Below are positions 33,232 through 41,438 of a DNA stretch of 42,527 nucleotides, piece after piece (within the stretch, counting starts at the first letter, position 1; each line of letters opens with the position of its first letter). The position numbers were made by a program, and so were the translations under genes. The DNA is from Betaproteobacteria bacterium (GTDB lineage: Bacteria; Pseudomonadota; Gammaproteobacteria; Burkholderiales; WYBJ01): contig WHTS01000048.1 in the NCBI GenBank assembly GCA_009377585.1, forward strand, positions 1 to 42,527, written 5' to 3'. The notes beneath the pieces are model-generated. The model searched no databases. It saw only the letters and a list, made by a program, of their open reading frames with translations, and was not told the origin of the DNA.

Positions 33232-33441
33232 CTACGGCTGCGCCAGCACACGCTGCTTTCGTCGCCCGTACCGGGTCCTGCCCTGCGGCTTGTAAACGGA
33301 CAGCACCATGGGCACGAGTAATACGAGCAAGCCGCCACCGGCGTGAATCACGAGTGACAGTCTCTCCTGGCGGAGATCGGCACTGGAGAATGTGGTCTCT
33401 GCGGCTAGGCGGGCAGCATAGCCAATTAGCGCCGAGTGCAG
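33232..33441 (-). pseudogene. C-terminal remnant of a small integral membrane protein
   Basis: The minus frame ends in TAG at 33232-33234 and reads AAETTFSSADLRQERLSLVI, then HAGGGLLVLLVPMVLSVYKP and QGRTRYGRRKQ. One hydrophobic helix followed by a basic tail is typical of small bacterial inner-membrane proteins, but it has no start codon or ribosome site of its own, and the part before it is missing. I do not recognise the family. The 293-bp gap 33156-33448 holds nothing else. Confidence 0.5.
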
Positions 33442-33448
33442 CCGCGAA

Positions 33449-34255
33449 TTAGGCCGACAGGCAGAAACGGCGGACGTGGCCATTGAACACATCGGGTTGC
33501 TCCATGTTGCTCAAGTGTCCAGCGTCCGGGATGATCACAAGCTCCGCGCCGGGCATCGCTGCATGAAACTGCTCGGCCACGTGCAGCGGACTGCGACGAT
33601 CATTCTCGCCCCACAGCACCAATGTAGCCACATCGATGCTCGGCAGCAGATCCCTGGTGTCGACCTCAGCGGACGACAACGACATAAGACGGAAGCCGGC
33701 AGGGTGGAACTCAGACACGATGGCGGAGAACTCTGCCCGAAGGTGTTGCGGGGCGGCGTCGGTGAAGATGCCTGGCACAAACTTGGCGACCAAGGCCTCA
33801 GGTGGCCCGCTTGCGTCCTGCAGGCAACTCTCCAGCCTTTCCTTCCAGACCGACTCGGGGAGCGAGCCTCTCCAGCCGGCATATGTGTCAGCCAGAACGA
33901 GAGAACGGAAACGTTTGGCATATAGACGATAGAACTCCTGTGCCAGGATACCGCCCCACGACAGGCCGAGGATGTGCGCCCGCTCAATCCCAATGGCGTC
34001 CAGAAACCCTGCTAGGCAGTGGACATAGCTCGCCGTTGTGAATGTGTCAGGTGGGTCTGAAGACGATCCCGCGCCGGGCGCATCCCACGCGACGACCCTG
34101 AACTGGTCCGACAGATGCGATAGCTGAGGCCTCCAACACCGGGAATCACACAGAAAGCCATGGAGGAGTACCAGCGCTGGGCCCTTTCCCGCCTGCCGGT
34201 AGGCGATGGTTTGCCCATCGACCTTTACAGAATGCAATTTACGGTGTTCAGCCAC
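33449..34255 (-). CDS. Alpha/beta hydrolase (canonical triad)
   Basis: The protein has 268 residues from a GTG at 34255, chosen because gaggaagaagg lies immediately upstream; an ATG at 34333 would add 26 residues without family features. LVLLHGFLCDSRCW, WDAPGAGSS, the nucleophile elbow ILGLSWGGIL with Ser at about 99, LWGENDRRSP with the acid, and PDAGHLSNMEQP with the His complete the triad. It is similar in layout to 3-oxoadipate enol-lactonase or C-C-bond hydrolases. It lies 99 bp downstream of an FAD monooxygenase, and such pairs commonly carry out oxygenation followed by hydrolysis. Substrate unknown. Confidence 0.9.
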   Translation of the reverse strand: MAEHRKLHSVKVDGQTIAYRQAGKGPALVLLHGFLCDSRCWRPQLSHLSDQFRVVAWDAPGAGSSSDPPDTFTTASYVHCLAGFLDAIGIERAHILGLSWGGILAQEFYRLYAKRFRSLVLADTYAGWRGSLPESVWKERLESCLQDASGPPEALVAKFVPGIFTDAAPQHLRAEFSAIVSEFHPAGFRLMSLSSAEVDTRDLLPSIDVATLVLWGENDRRSPLHVAEQFHAAMPGAELVIIPDAGHLSNMEQPDVFNGHVRRFCLSA

Positions 34256-34354
34256 CCTTCTTCCTCGACACGGCCTCACCGGCGACAGTGGGAAAGTATT
34301 TATCGATGTATCCATTGGAAATCTCTCCGCCACAAGGTCACAGCGGTACAGCGG

Positions 34355-35473
34355 TCAGGGTTCGGCCAGAAGCAGTCGATAGTTGCTTCGATAGACACGA
34401 TGACCGAAGGATCGCAGAAGCCCGTTGCGCAGCATCGGATGCAATTGGCGGATGCGGTCGCGGCGATGCGTCATTGCCTGCACCCAACCGACCCGAGGTC
34501 GGCGGCGCGCCTCATACGCTGACAGCGCCGTTTCAATACTGGGCTGTTCGGACAAGAACTCAGCCAGCACAATCGCGTCCTCGACCGCCATCGCCGCGCC
34601 TTGCGCCATGTTTGGACTCATCGCGTGCGCCGCGTCGCCGATCAGCAGCGCACGGCCATGCGACCAACTGTCGAGAACGACCTCTTCGATCGCCGCGGCA
34701 TGTATCTCGACGCTACCTTCCAAGGCGTCGCGGACCGCTACGGCCGGACCGGCGAAATCGGCGAGCACTTCTTGCAGACGATCCTCGGACGTTGCCGGCG
34801 ATTCCGTTCCCATCAAATCGACGTAGCAATAGGCGCGCCCGCCGCCGATTGGCATTGTCAGGCATGCCGACTTTCGGCTCATGAGCACCGACCAGGTCGT
34901 CACTTGCGGCGGACACGGGATTACAAAACGCCAACCCCATTGTCTGAGCGGGCGCAACACCGCATCGCCGAAGACCAGGCGCCGAACCGACGACCCGATC
35001 CCGTCGGCGCCGACCACAAGATCGTATGTCTCCCGGGCACCGTCGCTGAGGTGAGCCTCCGTCGAGTTAGCGGCCTGATCGAGAGAGACAAGCGTGACGC
35101 CCATCCGGATCGGCGGCGCGTCCTTCCCGTTTCTCAATGTATGGTGCAAATCCGCCCGGTGAGCGGCAATGCACGGTCCGGTCTCGTTCCACACCGAGCC
35201 GAGATTGATCTCGCTCAGCAATTTTCCGCGATGATCGCAGAACCTCTGGGTTTCGATTTGAGCGCCCTGTTTTGCTACGTCAATGTCGAGTTCCAGAGAG
35301 CGCAGGGCGCGCAAGGCATTGCCGGGTAAATACATGCCGGTTCCGACATCGCCCCAGTCGGTCTTGCGTTCAATGATGTCGGGAAAACAGCCACATCGCC
35401 TTAGCGCTCGGCCCAGCGCGAGTCCGGCAACGCCCGCACCGACAATGAGTATCCGCAATTTTTCCAGGTTCAA
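34355..35473 (-). CDS. FAD-dependent aromatic-type monooxygenase
   Basis: The protein has 372 residues, starting at TTG after aaaaggaa. LRILIVGAGVAGLALGRAL is the GxGxxG FAD motif, YDLVVGADGIGSSVR the DG motif that binds FAD and NADPH, and ALLIGDAAHAMSPNMAQG the GD motif that contacts FAD ribitol; all three define the p-hydroxybenzoate-hydroxylase/PHBH-like class A monooxygenases. The C-terminus is short, so there is no extra thioredoxin-like domain. It hydroxylates or epoxidises an aromatic or polyketide substrate using NAD(P)H and oxygen. Within the cassette it sits between methyltransferases and a hydrolase, resembling tailoring steps of a natural product or aromatic degradation. Confidence 0.92.
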   Translation of the reverse strand: MNLEKLRILIVGAGVAGLALGRALRRCGCFPDIIERKTDWGDVGTGMYLPGNALRALRSLELDIDVAKQGAQIETQRFCDHRGKLLSEINLGSVWNETGPCIAAHRADLHHTLRNGKDAPPIRMGVTLVSLDQAANSTEAHLSDGARETYDLVVGADGIGSSVRRLVFGDAVLRPLRQWGWRFVIPCPPQVTTWSVLMSRKSACLTMPIGGGRAYCYVDLMGTESPATSEDRLQEVLADFAGPAVAVRDALEGSVEIHAAAIEEVVLDSWSHGRALLIGDAAHAMSPNMAQGAAMAVEDAIVLAEFLSEQPSIETALSAYEARRRPRVGWVQAMTHRRDRIRQLHPMLRNGLLRSFGHRVYRSNYRLLLAEP

Positions 35474-35601
35474 GGGGGTTCCTTTTACGGTACTGTCGCC
35501 CGAACTTCGTCGCCGACATGACGTTGTATCCGTTCTGCTTCGCGCATTGCGGTGCGCAAACCAGTGTGACGGCGTGTCATGACGCGCGCCTCCACTGCAA
35601 T

Positions 35602-36402
35602 TCAGTCTTTGCGGGTGGTGACAATGTGCGCGGGAGCGTCGAATGCGACGGCACCATCGGCAAGCGTGTAGGGCTGCAATGCCGTTTCTGCTTCCCGCAG
35701 CAGCAACCGGTACTGCGTGTCGTCGATTAGGTCGGCGAGCGTCCAGCCTTTCACATCCGTCCGCACCCAGGACTCGATTGAGAGAAACCGCGCCGCGCCA
35801 ACATGCGTAGATATGTCGACGCCAATGATGCCGGCCTGTGCGAACAACGAACGCAATACTTCGACATCGCCGAGTATGAAGGGAGCGCGGAGCTCGTTCG
35901 CGATCCGGTCGCCAAATAGCCGCTGGAGCAACGCGACCATCGCGGCATAGCCCGGCGTATGTTCAAGCGTGTCCCACACAGCCACTGTCAGCATGCCCCC
36001 TGGCCGCAACGCGCGCCACATCTCCTTCAGTGCCGCATCGCGGTCTTCAAAAAACATCAGGCCGAATTGGCTCACGACCGCGTCAAAGGATTCATCTGCA
36101 AACGGCAGGGCCTCGGCCCGCCCTAAACGCCAGTCGATGCCCGGCGCCTTGCGGCGAGCGACAGCAAGCATGCCGTCATTGCGGTCGAGGCCGGCGACAG
36201 TACCACCGGGTTCGATCCGTCTTGCAGCTTCACAGGCGAGCGCGCCGGTGCCACAGGCCACATCAAGAATCTTCTGGCCAGGCGCCATTTGCGCAGCATC
36301 CGATACGCGCCCCGCCCACTCCGAAAACAGCGCAGGGAGAAAGAAATCCTCATAGATATCCGCCGCGCTGCGCGTCACCTGACCTGAAAGCGCCTTATCC
36401 AT
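35602..36402 (-). CDS. Class I SAM-dependent methyltransferase (UbiE-like)
   Basis: The protein has 266 residues from the ATG at 36402 (MDKALSGQVTRSAADIYEDF), preceded by gaggga; an ATG at 36429 would add nine residues. Motif I is ILDVACGTGALACEAARR, the ribose-binding acid lies in VAGLDRNDGML, motif II is RAEALPFADESFDAVVSQFG and motif III is RALRPGGMLTVAVWD. It methylates a small molecule, oxygen or carbon, using SAM. It is preceded by another SAM methyltransferase in the same direction (131-bp gap) but they are distinct proteins, so two methylation steps, or alternative substrates, are likely. Confidence 0.91.
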   Translation of the reverse strand: MDKALSGQVTRSAADIYEDFFLPALFSEWAGRVSDAAQMAPGQKILDVACGTGALACEAARRIEPGGTVAGLDRNDGMLAVARRKAPGIDWRLGRAEALPFADESFDAVVSQFGLMFFEDRDAALKEMWRALRPGGMLTVAVWDTLEHTPGYAAMVALLQRLFGDRIANELRAPFILGDVEVLRSLFAQAGIIGVDISTHVGAARFLSIESWVRTDVKGWTLADLIDDTQYRLLLREAETALQPYTLADGAVAFDAPAHIVTTRKD

Positions 36403-36533
36403 GGAACAGTTTCCCTCGCGATCTATCACTTGCGTCTGCTGGCCTAGTGAGCCTTCGGCAGACGGCTATCCAACCCGTAGGCATGACGATTTCGTCTCGA
36501 CACCCGGCGCGGCAAAGTGACAGACGCGGTGCC

Positions 36534-37385
36534 TCACTTCGTCCCGATCCCGATATTGATCGGGTTGGTGAGAGAAGCGGGGCCGCTGCCACCCGCTCGC
36601 TCGCGGATCAGCTTTTCCAGCGAGTTCTGAACGACCTGTCGCTCGTCGCTAGACAGGCTCAATTCCCCGAGCACCATTTCGACGATCGGGTTGCTCCATA
36701 TCAGCCAACTCCACAGTTCCATCCCGGTCCGAAATTCCGTGGTCTCGGTGATGGTCTCGACCTTGATGTCTGACAGTCCGGCGGTTGCGAGTTCCTTGCG
36801 CAGCCTCTCGGGATCCTGCAACTGGAACGGCAGCGGAAGAGGATCCATCGGCGGCCCAATGAAATCGGGACGAACGGATTGAATGGCGTTGACGAAGAAG
36901 CCAAAGAATTCGATTTCGTGCGGATCGCCGTATACACTCATCAGCACCCGGCCGCCGGGCTTGACGACCCGCGCCATCTCGCTGATGCCCTTCGGCATAT
37001 CAGGAAACAGCATGACGCCGAACTGCGATCCGGCCATGTCGAAGCTGTTGTTGTCGAGTTGAAGCGCGTGACCGTCCATAACACCGGTTTCGATGCTGAG
37101 GCCCTCCTTGCGCGCGCGCTTTTCGAGCAAGTCGAGCATAACGGGAGACTGGTCTGTCGCCAACACCTGGGCACCGAGGCGCGAGGCCGGGATGCTGAGG
37201 GCGCCGCTGCCGGACGCCACGTCCACGAACCGCATGCCTGAACGGAGCCCGGCACGGCGGAGACCTTCGTTCCCCAGCCACATCTGGGTCGGCGTGTTGG
37301 TCCTGTCATAACCCGGCGCGATCGTGTCCCACGCGGCCCGTGTGTCGTCGGATGCATTCACGGGCTGTTCCTTTACCGTTGCCAT
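36534..37385 (-). CDS. Class I SAM-dependent methyltransferase
   Basis: The protein has 283 residues, with a strong aaaggagaaactc ribosome site and an ATG at 37385. RFVDVASGSGALSIPASRLG is motif I (Ser for Thr, still GxG), ATDQSPVMLDLLEKRA the acidic loop, GHALQLDNNSFDMAGSQFG motif II and RVVKPGGRVLMSVYGDP motif III. The C-terminal domain has helices around WSWLIWSNPIVEMVL that probably form the substrate lid. Its start overlaps the end of the hydrolase-like gene by 13 bp, so the two are translationally coupled. Confidence 0.91.
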   Translation of the reverse strand: MATVKEQPVNASDDTRAAWDTIAPGYDRTNTPTQMWLGNEGLRRAGLRSGMRFVDVASGSGALSIPASRLGAQVLATDQSPVMLDLLEKRARKEGLSIETGVMDGHALQLDNNSFDMAGSQFGVMLFPDMPKGISEMARVVKPGGRVLMSVYGDPHEIEFFGFFVNAIQSVRPDFIGPPMDPLPLPFQLQDPERLRKELATAGLSDIKVETITETTEFRTGMELWSWLIWSNPIVEMVLGELSLSSDERQVVQNSLEKLIRERAGGSGPASLTNPINIGIGTK

Positions 37386-38227
37386 GAGTTTCTCCTTTGC
37401 GTCAGCGATGGAGGGCTACCTAAAGCGGCGCGCAACGCTTTCAGGAAAGCTTCGGGCTGTTCGATTGGAGGGTCGTCTGCAGCGCTTTCGATCACCTGCA
37501 GCGGCCACCCGTAGCGGGCGCTCGCGGCCTCGGCGACCGGCAACTGCGTCGCGAGGTCATGCCGCCCCCAGATCAGGGCCGTGGGAACGGTGATGCGCTC
37601 AAGCTCCGCCGGCGGGATCGCGGGCATTCCGAACTGCGTCATGAGGCTGTTCTGCGCCGCGTGCAGATACTTCGCGCCGGCACGATCGAGATTGTAGGCC
37701 TTGAGCCATCCCCAGCTCTCGCCCATCCGCTCGCGCAGGCCATCCAGATCAAAGGCGCATCGCCGCCAGAGACGATCGTGCGTATCCTCGGTCGGCTGCG
37801 CGATGAATTCGGTCAAGGCGAGATCGAATTCCGGTGTCGGTTGGAACGGCGCCAGGCCGAACGCATCGACGAGCACCACGCGGCTGAGGCGATCACCATG
37901 CTCGACGGCGAAACGGGCGGCGATGCTGCCGCCGAGAATTTGTCCCACAAGCACGGGTGGCGTCGGACAAGTACGCTCGATCAGCTCGCCGAGCCATGCA
38001 TACACGCGATCGGCGTCGAGCAGGCCGTCAGCCACCTCCGAAGTTCCATGGCCCGGCAGATCGGGAGCGACCACGCGATGGGTCTTTGCCAAATCGGGAA
38101 TCACCCGCATCCACTTGGCCGCGTATTCTCCCGGCCCATGCAGCAGGACGATTGGCGCGCCGCTGCCGCCCTCCAGCACGGCGGTCGAAATGCCGGCGAG
38201 TTCCAGCCGTCGTTCGGTGACGGGCAT
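37373..38227 (-). CDS. Degenerate alpha/beta-hydrolase-fold protein; 5' end frameshifted
   Basis: From the ATG at 38227 it has 284 residues: IVLLHGPGEYAAKWM, APDLPGHGTS and WGRHDLATQL (acid) match the fold. The elbow reads LVGQILGGSIAARFA, so the Ser is Ile97, and the His region reads SAADDPPIEQPEAF without His. It is a probable pseudo-hydrolase. A better start lies at 38339 (MSVVQAPMTEQNP, with aaggagg upstream) in another frame; removing one base from the C4 run at 38292-38295 joins it through EAASRIAAPSIANHRERLLAG to this frame, giving 321 residues. The run looks like a recent insertion or a sequencing error. Confidence 0.8.
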   Translation of the reverse strand: MPVTERRLELAGISTAVLEGGSGAPIVLLHGPGEYAAKWMRVIPDLAKTHRVVAPDLPGHGTSEVADGLLDADRVYAWLGELIERTCPTPPVLVGQILGGSIAARFAVEHGDRLSRVVLVDAFGLAPFQPTPEFDLALTEFIAQPTEDTHDRLWRRCAFDLDGLRERMGESWGWLKAYNLDRAGAKYLHAAQNSLMTQFGMPAIPPAELERITVPTALIWGRHDLATQLPVAEAASARYGWPLQVIESAADDPPIEQPEAFLKALRAALGSPPSLTQRRNSWQR

Positions 38228-38480
38228 CCCCGCCAGCAGCCGTTCGCGATGGTTCGCGATGCTCGGTGCCGCTATGCGGCTGGCTGCCTCGCCCCGCCGC
38301 CGGGTTCTGTTCGGTCATCGGCGCTTGGACAACGGACATGACATCCTCCTTGTTCCTAGCTACGGAGCCACTCCGCAAATCGAAATTAGGATGGATGGCC
38401 AAGGCGCCGCTTCGGCGAAATCACCCAATTTGAGCCGGACGGCGGCATGGGTAGTTTCGCCCAATGGACGTTCGATCGAT

Positions 38481-40161
38481 TCAGATTAGCCTGTGCTCGT
38501 ATGCGTAGGCCGTCGCGGCCGCCCGCGAAGGAAGGGCGAGCTTGGTGAAGATGTTGCTGACGTGCCTGTCGACGGTGCGTCCGCTCACGAACAACTCGGC
38601 AGCGATAACCCTATTGGTTTTTCCGGTCGCGATCAGCCGAAGCACCTGCACCTCGCGAGGGGTCAACCGATGAGGCCGGCCGGACGGCGCATCTTTTGTG
38701 AAACGTTCAAGGCGGGCGAGATCCGGCGCGGCCTGCAACTGTTCGAACACCGCTCGGGCCGCGTCAAACTCCAGACCTGCTCCCTCTTCGTCCGCAAGGG
38801 CGCGACAGGCCAGTCCCAGCAACAGGCGGGTTCGTGCGGCCATATACGGAGCCTCGACCTCTTGCCACACCTGCAAGGCTTGGCGGAGCGAGCAAAGCGC
38901 TGCCTGAGCATCGCCTTCGGCCAGTTCGACGGCTCCTCGCGCATGCGCGGAGATCGCCCCCAGAAGGCCGGTGTCGAAGCGTTCGACTATCGCCTGCAAT
39001 TGGTGGCAGGCAGTGCGGGCGTCCGCGATTTCACCTGCCTCCAGCATGATCTCGACATAGGCGGGATATAGTCTTGCCAGTTGCAGCGGGTCGGTGGTTG
39101 CGCTCACGACGCGCCGGATCGCCCCGACCGCAATTTCGATGCGTCCCTGCGCCATCCGCAACAGCGCCAGCCCAGGTTGCGGTTCCCGGCCCCAACGGCT
39201 CGCGCTTCGATATGCCTTCTCGGCCGCTGCAAAGTCGCCCTGAAGGCGGTGTATTTCCGCCAGTTGATAGAAGGCCGAGGCGGGGCGTTGAGGATCGATG
39301 CCCTTTTCGAAGCGTTCGCAGCCGCGTCGCGCCTCCATGATCGCGCCCGGCCAGGCACCGTGTAACTGCATGATTTCCGCGCGATGAACCAGGCACTTGC
39401 CTGTGAAGCTTACCATCTCTGGCTGCTCCTCACACCACCGCGCAAGAGCGGCGGTCCATTCGCGGGCGCGGCCGGCCGCGAACACCTTCTGACAGCCGTC
39501 GATCACGCTGCAGTAGACCAGGCCCGTGACCAATGGCGACAACTCTCCTGACGTGACCGCGAGCATGGCCTCGTCCAGCAACGCCAGTCCGGTCGTCACA
39601 TACCCCTGTTGGATGGAGGCCCTGCCTTGCAGATGCCGGGCGATGGCGATCAGGTCCGTCTCGCCGAAGCGGCTGCCGATCGCTGCGGCGTCGGCCGCAA
39701 TGGCCGAGGCCGCCTCGCAATCCCCGGCGTCGAGATGCTGCTCCACGACCGGCAGGAGAAGATAACCTTCCTCGACGCAATCATGCTCTTCGCACTCGAT
39801 GAGCCGTTTGGCGCGGGCGAGCCATCCGGTCGCGCGGCCCGTCTCTCCTCTGAAGAGAAGGCGCAAACCAAGCCAAAAGGCGCAGCGAATCCCAAAAGGC
39901 GCAGCGAATCGCTCGCACGTTTTCGCCCGCGTCCAGATGGGCTTTGTAGGCCCGTTCCAGCGCACTCAAATAAGCATCGTCTCGAGCAATCAGACATGCC
40001 GACATCGCCAGCAGCTCGAGATCATCACCGGCCAGCGGAACCATGCTATCGGCAAGCGAAAGCGCCTGGTAGGCATCGGCCCAGGCACGCCTTTTGTAGG
40101 ACTCGCGGCCTCGTTCGAGTTCTTGGGCCATGTGCGCAATAGACGACTTCGTTTGGTGCAT
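38481..40161 (-). pseudogene. LuxR-type regulator with TPR-like repeats, split by a 19-bp duplication
   Basis: The start at 40161 (MHQTKSSIAHMAQELERGRE) and the stop at 38481 belong to one gene interrupted at about 39900. Removing one copy of the 19-bp repeat (39873-39910) restores a 553-residue protein. The N-terminal four-fifths are helical TPR-like repeats (AYQALSLADSM, LQGRASIQQGYVTTGLALLD, RAEIMQLHGAWPGAIMEARR). The C-terminus is a LuxR HTH (RLTPREVQVLRLIATGKTNR, then AAELFVSGRTVDRHVSNIFT). No AAA or receiver domain is visible. It heads the minus-strand cassette and is its most likely regulator. Whether it is a dead gene, an ON/OFF switch or an assembly artefact is open. Confidence 0.85.
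39873..39910. repeat. Perfect 19-bp tandem duplication inside the LuxR gene
   Basis: ccaaaaggcgcagcgaatc occurs twice in direct tandem (39873-39891 and 39892-39910). Nineteen is not a multiple of three, so the second copy shifts the frame; with one copy the gene reads through. Confidence 0.95.
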
Positions 40162-40801
40162 ATCAAAATCGCCAATCTGCTTTGCTCTGTTTACGCTCGC
40201 CGAGTTTAGCAGATCGGCGACGGCGACCAACGGCTGTTCGCCACGACGAGGCGAACGACAACAAACGACCCTCTGAGCTGCCCTTCTTGTACCGAAAGTC
40301 GCCTTCGGGTCACGACCTACCTTTGCCTTTCTCCGCACAGCCGACCGACAAGTGCGCGCTTGCCTACAGAGCGACCTGCAATCAGTCATAGTAGCTTTGG
40401 CGAGCGACGGATGCTCGCGGCGGCGCCCGCAAACCGAAGGCTGAACTATCATAGCGCTCCAGCGGATACGTAGTTCTCAGTTTCGTCTACGCTGGGGCGG
40501 CACCGCAGCGGCGAAGGGTTGGCGCCGCGAGGGGGATTGAAGGTCGTTGGGATGTGGCTCAGCAGATCATCTCAGGGGGACCGTCAGAAAACGGCCACTT
40601 CTGACGGTGAAGGTGGTAGTGTCTAGCGATGACTGCTCTTCGGCCAATCCGGTCAGGTAGGCAGCGTCGAGCGTACGGCAGGTGTTCGTCGGTGAGCAGA
40701 CCTTGCCGACGGTCCGGCTTCCAAAGTCGGCTTCTACATCACGCCATCGGCAACTCACGACCCGGAAGAGACATTCAAGAGGGCCTTGGAAGGCGGAAAA
40801 C
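40162..40801. other. Region without a supportable gene, between LuxR and mod remnant
   Basis: The first 200 bases should contain the LuxR promoter; none was clearly recognised. A plus-strand frame about 40725-40828 reads GFYITPSATHDPEETFKRAL, with natural composition but no start or known family. The inverted repeat at 40580-40608 is the only clear structure. The region could hold the edge of the mobile segment. Confidence 0.4.
40580..40608. repeat. 10-bp perfect inverted repeat with 9-bp spacer
   Basis: accgtcagaa and ttctgacggt flank the spacer aacggccac. It lies in a gene-free stretch upstream of the mod remnant. The arm and spacer sizes would fit an operator, a recombination core or a hairpin; none is proven. 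Confidence 0.7.
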
Positions 40802-41434
40802 ATGTCGGCGAGAAATCGCTATGACGCCGGGCTATACCAAGTTACGTGTCCGTCTGGTCGCGTGATCGAAGGTCCGCCAACTGGTCGCTATTGGGTAATC
40901 GATGAAAACAAGTTCAAAGCGCTAAATGCAGACAAGCGTATTGGGTGTTCCATCTTCGAGATGGGGCTCGCCCGTGTTCGCAACTATGCCGACGAACTAC
41001 GCGGCCAAGGTGAACTAGCCAAGCTCGATACCGGCTTTCGCGTTCTCAAGATCGACACGTCCAACATGAACGACGTGTACTACGCACCCGATGCCGTGAA
41101 GCAAGATCAACTCGCATTTCAAACCGAAAATATCAAGGCAGATCGCACCTCGGAAGACCTGCTGTTCCAGGTCCTGCTGGATTGGGGCGTGGACCTGGCC
41201 CTGCCCATCGAGCAACGGAAGATTGCCGGCAAGTCGGTGTTCTTCGTAGACGGCAACGCGCTGGCCGCGTGCTTCGACACCGACCTTACCGAAGAACTCG
41301 TGAAGGAACTGGCCAAGCGCAAGCCGCTGCGGGCCGTGTTCCGCGACAGCAGTTACGAGAGCGACAGTACCAAAATCAACGTGGCGCAGATCTTCAAGCT
41401 CCTCAGCCCCGAAACCGAAGTGAAGTGTCTTTAG
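40802..41434 (+). pseudogene. Type III restriction-modification methyltransferase (Mod), decayed
   Basis: Two parts of a large Mod protein are joined. RNRYDAGLYQVTCPSGRVIE then PPTGRYWVIDENKFKALNAD is the segment after the target-recognition domain. From about 40945 the extreme C-terminus follows: LDTGFRVLKIDTSNMNDVYY, then RTSEDLLFQVLLDWGVDLAL, AGKSVFFVDGNALAACFDT and KINVAQIFKLLSPETEVK. Missing are the N-terminal domain with the DPPY/FxGxG catalytic motifs, most of the recognition domain and the connecting part, so no methyltransferase activity is possible. The Fic gene begins 4 bp after its stop, as in type III operons that place fic between mod and res; res would lie beyond the window. 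Confidence 0.8.
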
Positions 41435-41438
41435 CCCC

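Noticed and set aside
37373-38227. Calling the hydrolase-like gene a haloalkane dehalogenase or esterase
   Set aside because: Ser-to-Ile and missing His make a catalytic assignment unsupported.
40567-40803. 78-codon minus-strand frame MFSAFQGPLE...
   Set aside because: No family similarity, and it covers the inverted repeat and part of the unassigned stretch; insufficient support.
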